From Neorhizobium sp. NCHU2750 (GTDB lineage: Bacteria > Pseudomonadota > Alphaproteobacteria > Rhizobiales > Rhizobiaceae): a stretch of DNA of 64,000 nt. The stretch's first letter is position 1. Every line of letters begins with the position of its first letter. This document shows positions 36,078 to 44,372 of this stretch, in pieces. The notes under the pieces are model-generated. The model had not been told where the DNA came from, did not search any database, and was given only the letters and a program-made list of their open reading frames with translations. The stretch is from positions 2,108,001-2,172,000 of the forward strand of contig NZ_CP030827.1 of NCBI RefSeq assembly GCF_003597675.1, written 5' to 3'. A program made the translations under genes and the position numbers.

Positions 36078-36599
36078 TCCTATGCTGCAGATAGCGGTGA
36101 CACGGAATTTTGATGTCCTACCATCCGTTCGGCCATTATCGAACACCCGTTCGCATGATCAAACGGCGTTTTTTTTCGACCCTCATTTGTCCGTGGGGCG
36201 GCCGGAAAACGACTCATCGCGCTCGTCGCTGCAGGGGATCGACTAGAAGCTGTTGTTGAAACCGAAGCGATGCGACTGATTTCGGCTCGATGAACCGACG
36301 TCGATCCGAAGCGTTCATGGGAATGGAATCTAGCAACACAACGATCCTTAGTTCTCTTCCAGCTTCGCAGAATGGTCGCGTTGGGTTGCGACCAACTCGT
36401 CAGCGCGGAAGGCGACAGGTATCAGGCATTTCCTTGTCTCGAATCCCAAGCCGCCTCGCGCCCTGGCATGCGCGACTATTGATGGGCGATCCGGTGGCGG
36501 GGGGACTTGAGTCATTTCACGCTCAGGCTATCTTCTTGATGTTGTTCGACCTGGACGATCACCTGCGTTATCGCTTTAGGGATACTAGGAGGCTAAGCA
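36078..36599. other. Non-coding or degraded stretch
   Basis: 520 bases with no convincing gene. A 145-codon frame beginning at 36290 has no good start context and its 3' part overlaps the better-supported small gene at 36600. A T8 run lies near 36170. This may be remnant DNA from earlier insertions. Confidence 0.4.
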
Positions 36600-36785
36600 G
36601 TGGTAGGCTTGAAAGATGTCATCGCTTTCGTGCGCTCAGCACTAAGACCGACGCTGGCCAAAGAGCTCAAGCGGTCTGGGTTCGAGTCGCATCGCACCGA
36701 ACCGAGGCCTGTCGGGGAGCGGCGTAACCGAGAACGCCTGAAGCGTCGCGGCACTGACGCGCATGGAACTTACTCGGACAGATGA
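36600..36785 (+). CDS. Small basic protein coupled to a short-chain dehydrogenase
   Basis: A 61-residue protein starting with GTG at 36600, preceded by a textbook AGGAGG site seven bases upstream. Its stop overlaps the next ATG (ATGA). It is very rich in Arg, Lys and Glu with a short hydrophobic N-terminal helix. No family recognised. The strong ribosome binding site and coupling support a real gene, which may act as a translational leader for the dehydrogenase. Confidence 0.55.
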   Translation: MVGLKDVIAFVRSALRPTLAKELKRSGFESHRTEPRPVGERRNRERLKRRGTDAHGTYSDR

Positions 36786-37489
36786 CGAACCACGATGGAG
36801 AACTGCTGCCTTCTCTTTCCGCAGATTTCAGAGCAGTCATCATCGGGACTAGCGGCGGCATCGGCTCCGCGATCACTGCTCTCGTCAGGCAGCAGAGAAA
36901 CGTCGGAGATGTCATCGAGCTCTCCCGAAGCCGCGATGGGCTGGATCTGCTCGATGAGCCAGGTATCGCCGCCGCAGCAACCGCGATTGCCGGACCGATC
37001 CATCTGCTGGTGTGTGCTACCGGAGTTCTCACCGTTGACGGCACGAAGCCGGAGAAATCCTTCAGGCATCTCGACCCCGAAGTCATGCTTGCCCAGTTCA
37101 AAACGAACGCGGTAGGTCCTGCTCTGATCGCGAAGCACTTCGTGCCTCTACTCGATCGCGGCTCCCGTTCGATTGCGCTGTTCCTGTCCGCACGCGTAGG
37201 GTCTATTGGAGACAACATGCTCGGTGGATGGGTGTCGTACCGCTCATCGAAGGCGGCACTCAATCAGATCGTCAGAACTGCCTCGATCGAGACGTCACGC
37301 ACGCATGCCGAAGCGGTCATAGCCGCGATCCATCCTGGCACCGTCCGGACAGCCTTGTCGGAACCGTATTCCAGCGGACATCCGACGGTGTCGCCGGATG
37401 AGGCGGCAAGGAGTATTCTCCGCTCCGCAGACGGCCTGCGGGAGACTGGTGTGTTCGTTGCATATGACGGCAGCGCGATCGATTGGTAG
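36782..37489 (+). CDS. Short-chain dehydrogenase/reductase
   Basis: A 235-residue SDR enzyme with a Rossmann fold. The cofactor motif is IGTSGGIGSA (T-G-x3-G-I-G variant with Ser-Gly), and the catalytic Tyr and Lys are in YRSSK, with a Ser upstream in FLSARVGS. It resembles the CsgA/C-factor-like SDR group. It is translationally coupled to the small gene upstream. Substrate unknown. It is the last cargo gene before the recombinase module. Confidence 0.8.
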   Translation: MTNHDGELLPSLSADFRAVIIGTSGGIGSAITALVRQQRNVGDVIELSRSRDGLDLLDEPGIAAAATAIAGPIHLLVCATGVLTVDGTKPEKSFRHLDPEVMLAQFKTNAVGPALIAKHFVPLLDRGSRSIALFLSARVGSIGDNMLGGWVSYRSSKAALNQIVRTASIETSRTHAEAVIAAIHPGTVRTALSEPYSSGHPTVSPDEAARSILRSADGLRETGVFVAYDGSAIDW

Positions 37490-37936
37490 TTTTATCGTCC
37501 CTCGGAAGCGTGCTCGCCCTCGGTCCGCAAAGATTGCCAAGGCTGCGTCCCTGCATCAGCACAGTCATTTGCGCCCTCCGGAACGCAGACGAAGTACTGT
37601 GATCACTCAGAACCATCTCCCATCACCCGCGTTCGTTCGGGACAACGGGGATATGGATTTCATGAAACGATACCCTATCGCCGCCGCCGCTATCGCCGAA
37701 CTTTGTGCGACGGCAAGGACTCGCGAAGCAAACTCAAGGATTGAATCCTAGAAATCCTCAACGGCACGATCTGAACATGGATTCGCGAGCGAATCCTTCC
37801 TTAATTGTTGACACTAACCATTTGTTTTATCGACATATTTTCGATTTACAACATCCTCACCACTTGATAGAAATCCACGCACTTCAAATGGCACTATCCG
37901 ACGCCATTAAGTGCAGTTTCCGTTGAGGAGGTTCTG
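37490..37936 (+). promoter_or_regulatory. Upstream region of the recombinase operon
   Basis: 447 bases without a supported gene. An AT-rich segment around 37800-37870 contains TTGACA followed by AT-rich hexamers and is the likely promoter area of the ginABCD-like operon, but no exact -10 can be assigned. A strong TTGAGGAGG ribosome binding site for the GTG start at 37937 lies at its end. Confidence 0.4.
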
Positions 37937-39358
37937 GTGGCATTTTTGCATTGGCCGACGTCGGCGCACATCCCTCTGATGAACAACATGAGAGAAGGGT
38001 ATCCGTTCATCTCGGATGTCACGGGGAACCTTACCAGCCCCGTCAACTGGTACATCTACGATCGATGCAGAGGGAAGATTGACCCAGAGAACCTCGCAAA
38101 GCCACGGACGAAATTGAAAGAGCTTTCGCATAATACCGTAAAAAAGGTCGGCTACTCGATATGCAACGCGCTTACCTGGGGTGAGACGGAAGAAGCGCAT
38201 CCCAACCTCGGCGTGCTTCTATGGCATCAAATCAAAGAGTGGCATGTCACAGAAATCTACCAGGATGCACTAACCCGGGGTTATTGGACCCAGCAATTCT
38301 GGCAGGATGGTCATGAAGCGCCATTGCACCCACAAGAGACCATCTACTTTCGGATCAACGAGGTGCTATTGTGCTACCGATGGATGGCACTGGAAGGTCT
38401 AGTAGATCGTTTCGAACAGCACCCAACATCGCGAGACATTATACTCGCCACTCACGACGCAAATCTGTCGTATTCCTCACGTGCGGAGGAGCCCGATACA
38501 GATCGACCAAAGAAACAGAATTTTCGAAGAACACGAACCATTCCAGGGAACGGCGTCCTACCGCCAATGGATGGCCTCATTGACTGGCTGGAAAGGGTGT
38601 CCGCGGAATCTCATCGACCTGCACTTCTCCATACCCTGGAGATAGGTCTCAGGATAAGCGAGACCGAGGAGAACACGCTTCTTCCCGGAGTGATGCATGC
38701 GCGCAAACTCAGCCACATACGCCGAAGTGTTAGCCACCGCAAATGGACCAGCCAAACCCGTCTTCTGAAATATAACCTTTCAGACGACGCAATGATCGGC
38801 GTCCTTCCCGACAGACGGGTATCCTTTTCCGATGCTGATGTGATCAGCATGAGGGTTATTGGCAAGGGCGCCAAGGTCCGGCTCGTTCACATGGCTAGAA
38901 AGACAGCGCAGGCAGCTTGGCATTATGCCGATAGCACGCGCATACATATCCTGAACCGGAACAACATTAGTCCGCTGGATGCGCCAGCTCAACTTTTTCT
39001 CAATCGCGACGGTCACCCCTTGACCGCCGCCGCTATGATCCGCGGGATCAGCCGAGCAAATGAAAACAGTACAGACGCCGTCAAAATAACTGCCCATGTT
39101 TTGAGGCACCTCTTCGCATGCTTCTATTTGAAGAACGCAATTGAAGGTCAAGCGGCCCGCGAAGGCCTCACCATGGATCAGCTCTCTTACGAACAAATCG
39201 AAAAGATCGCAGAGGCACCAGCCAGGACGCTTCAGCTCCATCTCGGCCATACCTATTTCGAAGATACCGCCGGCTACATCAAGCTCGTGATCGAATGGTG
39301 GTTGACGCCCAAATACTTCACGATGTGGAACAATTACTTGGACGGGCAAAATGCGTAG
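37937..39358 (+). CDS. ginA: GinA-like tyrosine recombinase
   Basis: A 473-residue integrase-family protein. The catalytic domain shows the first Arg near LEIGLRISE, Lys in the GKGAKVRLVHM beta-hairpin, HVLRH (H-x-x-R), LGH and the nucleophile Tyr in DTAGYI. So all active-site residues appear present. GTG start at 37937 with TTGAGGAGG five bases ahead. First of four genes joined by 4-8 base overlaps. Three unequal recombinases plus a small protein is the GInt arrangement; the gene symbol is by analogy. It should excise and integrate this island at the tmRNA gene. Confidence 0.8.
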   Translation: MAFLHWPTSAHIPLMNNMREGYPFISDVTGNLTSPVNWYIYDRCRGKIDPENLAKPRTKLKELSHNTVKKVGYSICNALTWGETEEAHPNLGVLLWHQIKEWHVTEIYQDALTRGYWTQQFWQDGHEAPLHPQETIYFRINEVLLCYRWMALEGLVDRFEQHPTSRDIILATHDANLSYSSRAEEPDTDRPKKQNFRRTRTIPGNGVLPPMDGLIDWLERVSAESHRPALLHTLEIGLRISETEENTLLPGVMHARKLSHIRRSVSHRKWTSQTRLLKYNLSDDAMIGVLPDRRVSFSDADVISMRVIGKGAKVRLVHMARKTAQAAWHYADSTRIHILNRNNISPLDAPAQLFLNRDGHPLTAAAMIRGISRANENSTDAVKITAHVLRHLFACFYLKNAIEGQAAREGLTMDQLSYEQIEKIAEAPARTLQLHLGHTYFEDTAGYIKLVIEWWLTPKYFTMWNNYLDGQNA

Positions 39359-41270
39359 AGGCCCAAAAATAGGTAAATCTACGCCTCCCGTTGTGAAGCG
39401 GGACTTTTCGCCCCCTATCGCGCAACGACCTCTAAAGACGCATTCCTCTATCGAGAGAGACCAAGATTTCCTGGAGATTTCTAACTGTGCCTTTTTGCAC
39501 AATCATGCCCTTATAATCAGAAAAGAATTCCTAAAGGAAAAGCAAAACACCGACGCACAGCGAACACAACTTCGATTCATCAAGCAATTCTTGGACCACC
39601 ATGAAAAACTTGAGGATAGTTCGATAAAAAGCGCCAATGATATTACCTCATTCCTTTGCGCGCATTTTATTTTCTATTGCAAAGACTACGCTTCCCGGGC
39701 GGCACGCGTTCGGTTTTTCTGGCGACTGCTCAGGGCCATTGGAGTCCCAAGCGACATAATCCCACCGAATCCCTATATCGATGGGCGCCCACCAGCAAGG
39801 GACGCGATAGATGAGCGTGACGCTCGCCACGCTGTCAAGCTTGCGAAGGAAGATGCCCGAGCAATACTTCATAGGCACCGGATCGCTGAAGCAATGCGTT
39901 CTGTGGGCAGAGACCCTCGCCGAGCCCATGGCGGAGCGCCGGGCGACTGGGACAAGCTTGAAAATCGCCTTTGGGTTTGTCGAGAGGTGTTAGGGCTTCG
40001 GGTTCAAACTGAGGCCGACCTGGTGGCAGCGGGGAATCGCGGGGTCATTAGATTAATGGAGGGTAAGCCTGGGGCGATAACAATTGATCCAGCCGAGGGA
40101 GCGAAGCTCGGATACCACCTCCTGTCACATATGCGGTTCTATCATCCCACATTCGAAGACCTTGTTCCATTCGTCGTGCTCTTGATGATCCGATCAATGG
40201 TTAACTTCCAGTGCGTCGCGGATCTTCAGGCTTCGAGCCAGTGGTCGAAGCCATATCCCTACTCGATCAACGACAGCGAAGCCGGGAAGGCGTGGGTCAC
40301 AGTCGTCCTGCCCAAGTTGCGCGGTGCTCAAGCTTCTGAAGTCGCGAACATTCCACGCGCCGTCTCGTTTCCGAGCTTGGTAACGCCTTGGTCCCATCCA
40401 TATCAGATATTGAAGTCTGTGCAGTCTATAACCGCCCCGCTGCGGCTGGAGGTAAACCGTCGGATTAAGGAACTGTCGCGCAAGGAATATCGCACCGCCA
40501 AAGAGAACAAAGAGCTCGAAAGGCTGCAATTTATCCAAGACGATATGTTTATCTACCGAACCAATGACGGCATTACGTCGATTAAATACGTCACTCGCGA
40601 GGGTTCCAGGTTCCAGAATTTGCCGAGCATTCTCTCTAGGTACGGCATTAAAGGCGGAATAAGAGCTTTACGCGACGTCGGGCTTCAGTTCGGTTTCAAG
40701 GCGTCTGGGCACAACCTTCTAGTTCTTCATATGCTTGCTCGCCATTCGTCCAGAGCCACCGCTGCAGCGTACGCTCACCGTCAGGAGTTTTTAAGAAAGA
40801 GCGAGGAACTGTTCGTCAAGATTTTTGATGCTTCGATCGCCCTCGTAAGAGCCGCGAAATACTCACTTGCCAACTTGAAGAAGGTGCTCAGGGATTCTGG
40901 ACTTGAAGACTGGCAGATCGAGAATGTTCTCGACCCGACAAATCAAAGCCGATACGGGAACCGGTGCGCCAGTCCTAGATCTGCGCCTCCGCAGTACAGC
41001 GGCGGAACCCCACCGGGCGATTTATGCCGGAAACAAGATTGTATCGACGGTTGCCCTCTTGCACGTTTTTTGCCCGATGCACTTCCATTTCTAGTTAGGC
41101 GATGGGACGAGCTAAGGACCAACCTTTCAAGTGTCGGCCTTGCCGCTCAGTTCGAGAACATCCTTTCGCAACGGCTCCGGAACATCGAACGCATACTCGC
41201 TCGATATCCAGCGGCAGCCGTGACGAAGGAGAAGCGCCTGCTGGCGCATCAGTCACAGGCTAGCCGATGA
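39351..41270 (+). CDS. ginB: GinB-like tyrosine recombinase homologue
   Basis: A 639-residue protein. The mid-region Arg lies in LLMIRSMVNFQ. The C-terminal part, FKASGHNLLVLHMLARHSSRATAAAYAHR, resembles the H-x-x-R / LGH / Tyr region of integrases but lacks an obvious H-x-x-R, so it may be catalytically weak or a structural partner. A Cys cluster (CRKQDCIDGCP) near residue 565 suggests zinc binding. Starts at an ATG overlapping the ginA stop; its stop overlaps ginC (ATGA). Comparable to the second large recombinase of Tn554-type and GInt elements. Confidence 0.75.
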   Translation: MRRGPKIGKSTPPVVKRDFSPPIAQRPLKTHSSIERDQDFLEISNCAFLHNHALIIRKEFLKEKQNTDAQRTQLRFIKQFLDHHEKLEDSSIKSANDITSFLCAHFIFYCKDYASRAARVRFFWRLLRAIGVPSDIIPPNPYIDGRPPARDAIDERDARHAVKLAKEDARAILHRHRIAEAMRSVGRDPRRAHGGAPGDWDKLENRLWVCREVLGLRVQTEADLVAAGNRGVIRLMEGKPGAITIDPAEGAKLGYHLLSHMRFYHPTFEDLVPFVVLLMIRSMVNFQCVADLQASSQWSKPYPYSINDSEAGKAWVTVVLPKLRGAQASEVANIPRAVSFPSLVTPWSHPYQILKSVQSITAPLRLEVNRRIKELSRKEYRTAKENKELERLQFIQDDMFIYRTNDGITSIKYVTREGSRFQNLPSILSRYGIKGGIRALRDVGLQFGFKASGHNLLVLHMLARHSSRATAAAYAHRQEFLRKSEELFVKIFDASIALVRAAKYSLANLKKVLRDSGLEDWQIENVLDPTNQSRYGNRCASPRSAPPQYSGGTPPGDLCRKQDCIDGCPLARFLPDALPFLVRRWDELRTNLSSVGLAAQFENILSQRLRNIERILARYPAAAVTKEKRLLAHQSQASR

Positions 41271-43105
41271 ATATCGCTGTACTGGAGGACTACCTTGGTG
41301 ACGACGACATCGATGCAAGTTTGTGGTTTGTTTTCGCACGGGCGCTCGATGACGGCCGCCCACCCTACTCCAAAGCCAAGAAGGTATCGCCGCTTTCCGT
41401 TTACGGCGATCTAGTTTGGCATTTTCCCAAATCCTGGTATCCGCCAGGAGCGCACTACAAGAGCAAATTGAATTTCTTGGGAAGAGCCTGGCTCACCAAC
41501 GGCTCAAAGCGACGCCTAAGCCCAGGATCTCTGCTGTTTCAACAGCTTCAGGAGATCACGTTTGCCCTCACTCATCTAATCCATATCTTTTCAGACGCGC
41601 GGACGACCACCTCCCTGTCCAACACATTTATGCTCTTGCGCAAGCTGGCAATCGCTGCGGAGGAGGCTGGGTGCACGAGTCTCTCGCAAGTCACTCCCCA
41701 CAACATCCAGACAATCATCGGTCTCGCGTCGCGTAGCAGTTCACAAATAGACCAGCTCTGTTTGTGGCTCGATAACCTTGTAGAGTTAACACGCCGAGGT
41801 TACCTCACTGACGGCGTTAAAGATTACGACTTTGATGTAGAGGTTGGGATCCGAAACGCGGATACATCGCTCCCGAAAGGCAAGCAGCCCCTTACCGACG
41901 AGCAACGCCAGGAACTGCTGACAAAAGTCCTCTTGATTATTGACAATCGTGGCTCTTTCATTGCGTGGACGAAAGAATGCTTATTGACAGGACGCTCGAG
42001 TGACGCAGTCGAGTGGTTGCAAAGGATATTTCCAGAAACCGCAAAGAAGAACTTTCGATACCCGGATATTTTGTTCCAACTATATCAAGCAGCCACAGGG
42101 GCACTGATAGGAGACGCCATAGGGTGCCGCCCCAGTGAACTGCTGTCCATAGAAAGCGGTTTTGTTCTTCAGCACCAGAGCGATGCCTTCGTATCCCTAA
42201 ATCATTTCACCCTAGACTCGGTAACGACAAAGGGCCTTCGGAATATTGGGGGAAACGAAAAACGCCTTCGTGTTTCGGAACTGGTCTATCAGGCCGGTTG
42301 CGGATTGCAAGAACTGCATTCGTTGCTGGGACAGCGGACTGAGAGGCTCTTCTCAGGTAGGGGCGAAGATCTGGAATACAGTACAAACAGGTGGAATGGA
42401 ATCCTGAAACGCTTCTGTGAAATAACAGGTCTTCCATTTCGAATCACGCAATACACCGGTCGCAAAACCCTTATCGCCAACGTTGTCAGGACAGTGACCA
42501 ATGGTCTAGCTGCAGCCCAGGCAGTTATGGACCACGTCGACCGGGGAACGACGGCTGGCTATGGTCTTTCAAATCCTTTCGTCCGTGAGGAAATCTATGC
42601 AGAGTGTCTCGAGGGCTTCCGGAACGGGACACGAACGCTGCTGGAGACTACGATCGCGGCAGGTGGTCGAGGTCTAGGGGGAAACGCAGGGCGCCGCTTG
42701 GAAGAACGCGTTGCAGCCTTAGCTGAGGATACCGGCGTGGTCGTTCCGAAAACGATTGACATCTTCGTTGAAGAACTCATTCGCCAACAGACCATACCAA
42801 TCCCGGTGGCCCCTGGAATACTCTGCATGAAGCAAGGCACGGTGCGCGGGAAGTGCGGAGACATCATCCCACACGCAGGCCTATGCACCGCCGAGTGCAC
42901 TTGGCAAGTCCAGGAGATGTATCGGCGCGAGCTTTTGTTGTGGGAAATCGAGATGGCACGCTCTGGGGGGCTCGCCTCGTCGTCAGGGCTTCAGAAGACA
43001 TATTGGTTGCACCAAATGGAGGATCAACTGCACGCGTGGCCAGATCTACGACACGAGTTTGAACAACTGCTTTCCGACGTTCCAACCTTGAAGGGAATGC
43101 TATGA
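41267..43105 (+). CDS. ginC: GinC-like tyrosine recombinase
   Basis: A 612-residue protein. It contains Arg in GCRPSELLSIE, QYTGRKTLIANV in place of the H-x-x-R motif (Gln for His, Arg kept), MDHVDRGTTAGYGL with His and the likely nucleophile Tyr, and a C-terminal zinc-like cluster (C-x8-C, then C-x3-C). The ATG overlaps the ginB stop and the stop overlaps ginD. Third member of the recombinase trio. Confidence 0.78.
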   Translation: MNIAVLEDYLGDDDIDASLWFVFARALDDGRPPYSKAKKVSPLSVYGDLVWHFPKSWYPPGAHYKSKLNFLGRAWLTNGSKRRLSPGSLLFQQLQEITFALTHLIHIFSDARTTTSLSNTFMLLRKLAIAAEEAGCTSLSQVTPHNIQTIIGLASRSSSQIDQLCLWLDNLVELTRRGYLTDGVKDYDFDVEVGIRNADTSLPKGKQPLTDEQRQELLTKVLLIIDNRGSFIAWTKECLLTGRSSDAVEWLQRIFPETAKKNFRYPDILFQLYQAATGALIGDAIGCRPSELLSIESGFVLQHQSDAFVSLNHFTLDSVTTKGLRNIGGNEKRLRVSELVYQAGCGLQELHSLLGQRTERLFSGRGEDLEYSTNRWNGILKRFCEITGLPFRITQYTGRKTLIANVVRTVTNGLAAAQAVMDHVDRGTTAGYGLSNPFVREEIYAECLEGFRNGTRTLLETTIAAGGRGLGGNAGRRLEERVAALAEDTGVVVPKTIDIFVEELIRQQTIPIPVAPGILCMKQGTVRGKCGDIIPHAGLCTAECTWQVQEMYRRELLLWEIEMARSGGLASSSGLQKTYWLHQMEDQLHAWPDLRHEFEQLLSDVPTLKGML

Positions 43106-43662
43106 CGTCGCAAAAGGATAGCCCGCCGCGCAAGCGGGCGGCGGTAGATGGACTCAAAGTTGCCGCATACTCGCGGACACACGAGGCAATCGGAAAAATC
43201 CAAGCCGGAATGGCCCTCGTTGAAAAAGAGCTTCAAGACGGGTCCCTCTACGCCCGACTTGAGCAGAACGACAAAATAGAGCTGGAGCAAGGGGATTTCA
43301 TGAGACTTTGTGGACTCGGGTGGAATTTCCTGAATGGTGAAAAACACCGTAGGACGACGAAACCGAAGGTCATTTCGTTTCTTACCGACGTGAACCAGAG
43401 GCTTCTTCAGCACCTCGCCGAACGACCAGACCTAGATCTTGGCCACACCCCCTCCTTGGCGTTCATCCAGTTACAAGCGCGCTACGACCGCCTAAGGCAA
43501 GAACGCGATGATTTGCAAGACTATCTCAGTCGAGTGCTGACCCACGGTCACAAGTGGCAACTCGATCTTCGTCAGGCGCTTCGCGTTATTAGAGAGCTAC
43601 GAGGCTCACAGGAATTGACTGTTGTTCCTCTTCACCGGCGACAGCCCATTGAAACTCGGTAA
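43102..43662 (+). CDS. ginD: GinD-like small accessory protein
   Basis: A 186-residue basic protein, starting with Lys/Arg-rich residues. An HTH-like helical part (about residues 15-75) is followed by a C-terminal coiled coil (ARYDRLRQERDDLQDYLSRV region). It probably assists the recombinases as a DNA-binding or directionality factor. It overlaps the ginC stop by four bases. The promoter of the island tmRNA gene begins inside its last codons. Confidence 0.65.
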   Translation: MTSQKDSPPRKRAAVDGLKVAAYSRTHEAIGKIQAGMALVEKELQDGSLYARLEQNDKIELEQGDFMRLCGLGWNFLNGEKHRRTTKPKVISFLTDVNQRLLQHLAERPDLDLGHTPSLAFIQLQARYDRLRQERDDLQDYLSRVLTHGHKWQLDLRQALRVIRELRGSQELTVVPLHRRQPIETR

Positions 43663-43676
43663 AAAATACACTATCT
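43649..43676 (+). promoter_or_regulatory. Probable promoter of the island tmRNA gene
   Basis: TTGAAA (43649-43654), 16 bases, CTATCT (43671-43676), close to the rhizobial consensus CTTGAC-N17-CTATAT. It starts in the end of ginD and would initiate about 15 bases upstream of the acceptor piece. Confidence 0.5.
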
Positions 43677-43696
43677 CAATCCTGCCTTCTCAAGGA

Positions 43697-43764
43697 GGCT
43701 ACGGTGCTAAACCTTTTGTGCAATAGACATACAGGACGGGGCTTCGATGCCCCCGCCTCCACCA
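43697..43764 (+). ncRNA. ssrA: Island-borne tmRNA, acceptor piece (two-piece permuted form)
   Basis: The tRNA-like 3' end is complete. T-stem GGGGC / GCCCC encloses TTCGAT, then comes acceptor strand CGCCTCC and encoded ACCA (CCA at 43762-43764). CGCCTCC pairs with GGGGGCG at the start of the coding piece (43795), including one G-U. CTTTTGT (43713-43719) pairs perfectly with ACAAAAG (43827-43833) of the coding piece, forming the P2 helix. In the permuted gene the acceptor piece comes first. A 30-base removable spacer with a small hairpin follows (43765-43794). The T-loop is one base shorter than the host's. Confidence 0.88.
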
Positions 43765-43794
43765 AATCACCTGATGATCGTTTCATCGGCAAAT

Positions 43795-44010
43795 GGGGGC
43801 GACATGGGATCGACTGGTGTTGAAAGACAAAAGCTGTGCTCGGCATGATACCACCGTTATCGGGTCAAAAAGTGTAGTTGCAAACGACAACAACGCTAAG
43901 GGTTATGCTCTCGCTGCCTAATGGCGGTGCGGGAAATCCGACCTAAGTCCTTATTGTTAGCACTTTAAGGCGGGGTCCGGAGGTACCTGGCAACAGAAAC
44001 CTCCACCTTT
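43795..44010 (+). ncRNA. ssrA: Island-borne tmRNA, coding piece; tag ANDNNAKGYALAA
   Basis: Begins with GGGGGCGACATGGGATCGAC, the standard 5' tRNA-like arm. The resume frame at 43880-43921 encodes ANDNNAKGYALAA then TAA. The alphaproteobacterial signature AACAGAA is at 43992-43998 in the loop of the terminal pseudoknot, whose arms GGAGGT / ACCTCC match. The 3' end is approximate. Differences from the host coding piece at 44158 are spread along the molecule, so this is a distinct lineage rather than a recent duplicate. Confidence 0.92.
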
Positions 44011-44072
44011 CCCAGATTGCAGTTAGTTGAAATGCATGTCGCTTTAAAGTATTGTTTCTGTAATGCTTTTAC

Positions 44073-44102
44073 CGTCGACTAACCGGTAACATGTCCTTAT
44101 AA
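44073..44102 (-). repeat. Right terminal inverted repeat of the island
   Basis: CGTCGACTAA (44073-44082), eight bases, ATGTC (44091-44095), CT, TATAA (44098-44102). This is the reverse complement of the block pattern at 7173-7204. Two bases (AG) separate it from the first returning host base at 44105. Confidence 0.75.
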
Positions 44103-44104
44103 AG

Positions 44105-44127
44105 TTCGGTACCCGGCGCCTCCACCA
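44105..44127 (+). ncRNA. ssrA: 3' half of host tmRNA acceptor piece (attR)
   Basis: T-loop TTCGGTA, T-stem strand CCCGG, acceptor strand CGCCTCC and ACCA. The bases just upstream (TATAAAG) cannot form the T-stem, but CCGGG at 7164-7168 can, with five Watson-Crick pairs. CGCCTCC pairs with GGGGGCG at 44158. So this is the right remnant of the host acceptor piece after island insertion. A 30-base spacer (44128-44157) precedes the coding piece. Confidence 0.88.
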
Positions 44128-44157
44128 CAAGCTGGCATGATCAGGCCGGTTTATGAT

Positions 44158-44372
44158 GGGGGCGAAATAGGATCGACAAGGGTGTAAAGATCGAACTTTT
44201 GCTCGGCATGATACCGCCGTTATCGGGTCACAAGTGTAGTTGCAAACGACAACAACGCTAAGGAATACGCTCTCGCTGCCTAATGGCGGTGCGGGAATTC
44301 CGCTCTAAGTCCTTACGGTTAGCCCCGTAAGGCGGGGTCCGAAGGCACCTGGCAACAGAAGCCTTCACCTTC
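44158..44372 (+). ncRNA. ssrA: Host tmRNA coding piece; tag ANDNNAKEYALAA
   Basis: Starts GGGGGCGAAATAGGATCGAC. The tag frame at 44242-44283 encodes ANDNNAKEYALAA and TAA. AACAGAA lies at 44354-44360, between pairing arms GAAGGC and GCCTTC. The piece itself is intact, but its acceptor piece is cut by the island and its own promoter is now 37 kb upstream. ATCGAAC (44190-44196) can pair imperfectly with GGTCGGT in the left remnant (7139-7145), in the position of the P2 helix. It is followed by sspB, the host neighbourhood. Confidence 0.92.

Larger units (their letters stand above)
7169..44104. mobile_element. GInt-like genomic island integrated in the tmRNA gene
   Basis: Both boundaries are defined by the split host tmRNA acceptor piece: host sequence ends at 7168 and resumes at 44105. 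The ends carry matching inverted repeats. The right end encodes four overlapping genes (37937-43662) with the order and sizes of the ginABCD module of GInt islands: three tyrosine-recombinase-like proteins and a small accessory protein. The cargo is defence- and stress-related, and no conjugation or replication genes are seen. The element also brings a complete tmRNA gene at its right end. Exact end bases could shift by a few nucleotides, because four (left) and two (right) bases between the repeats and host sequence cannot be assigned. Confidence 0.88.

Noticed and set aside
43697..44372. Simple tandem duplication of the host tmRNA gene
   Set aside because: The two copies differ throughout, and the right-hand acceptor piece lacks its 5' half, which is found at 7123-7168; split by insertion plus a second imported gene explains all pieces.
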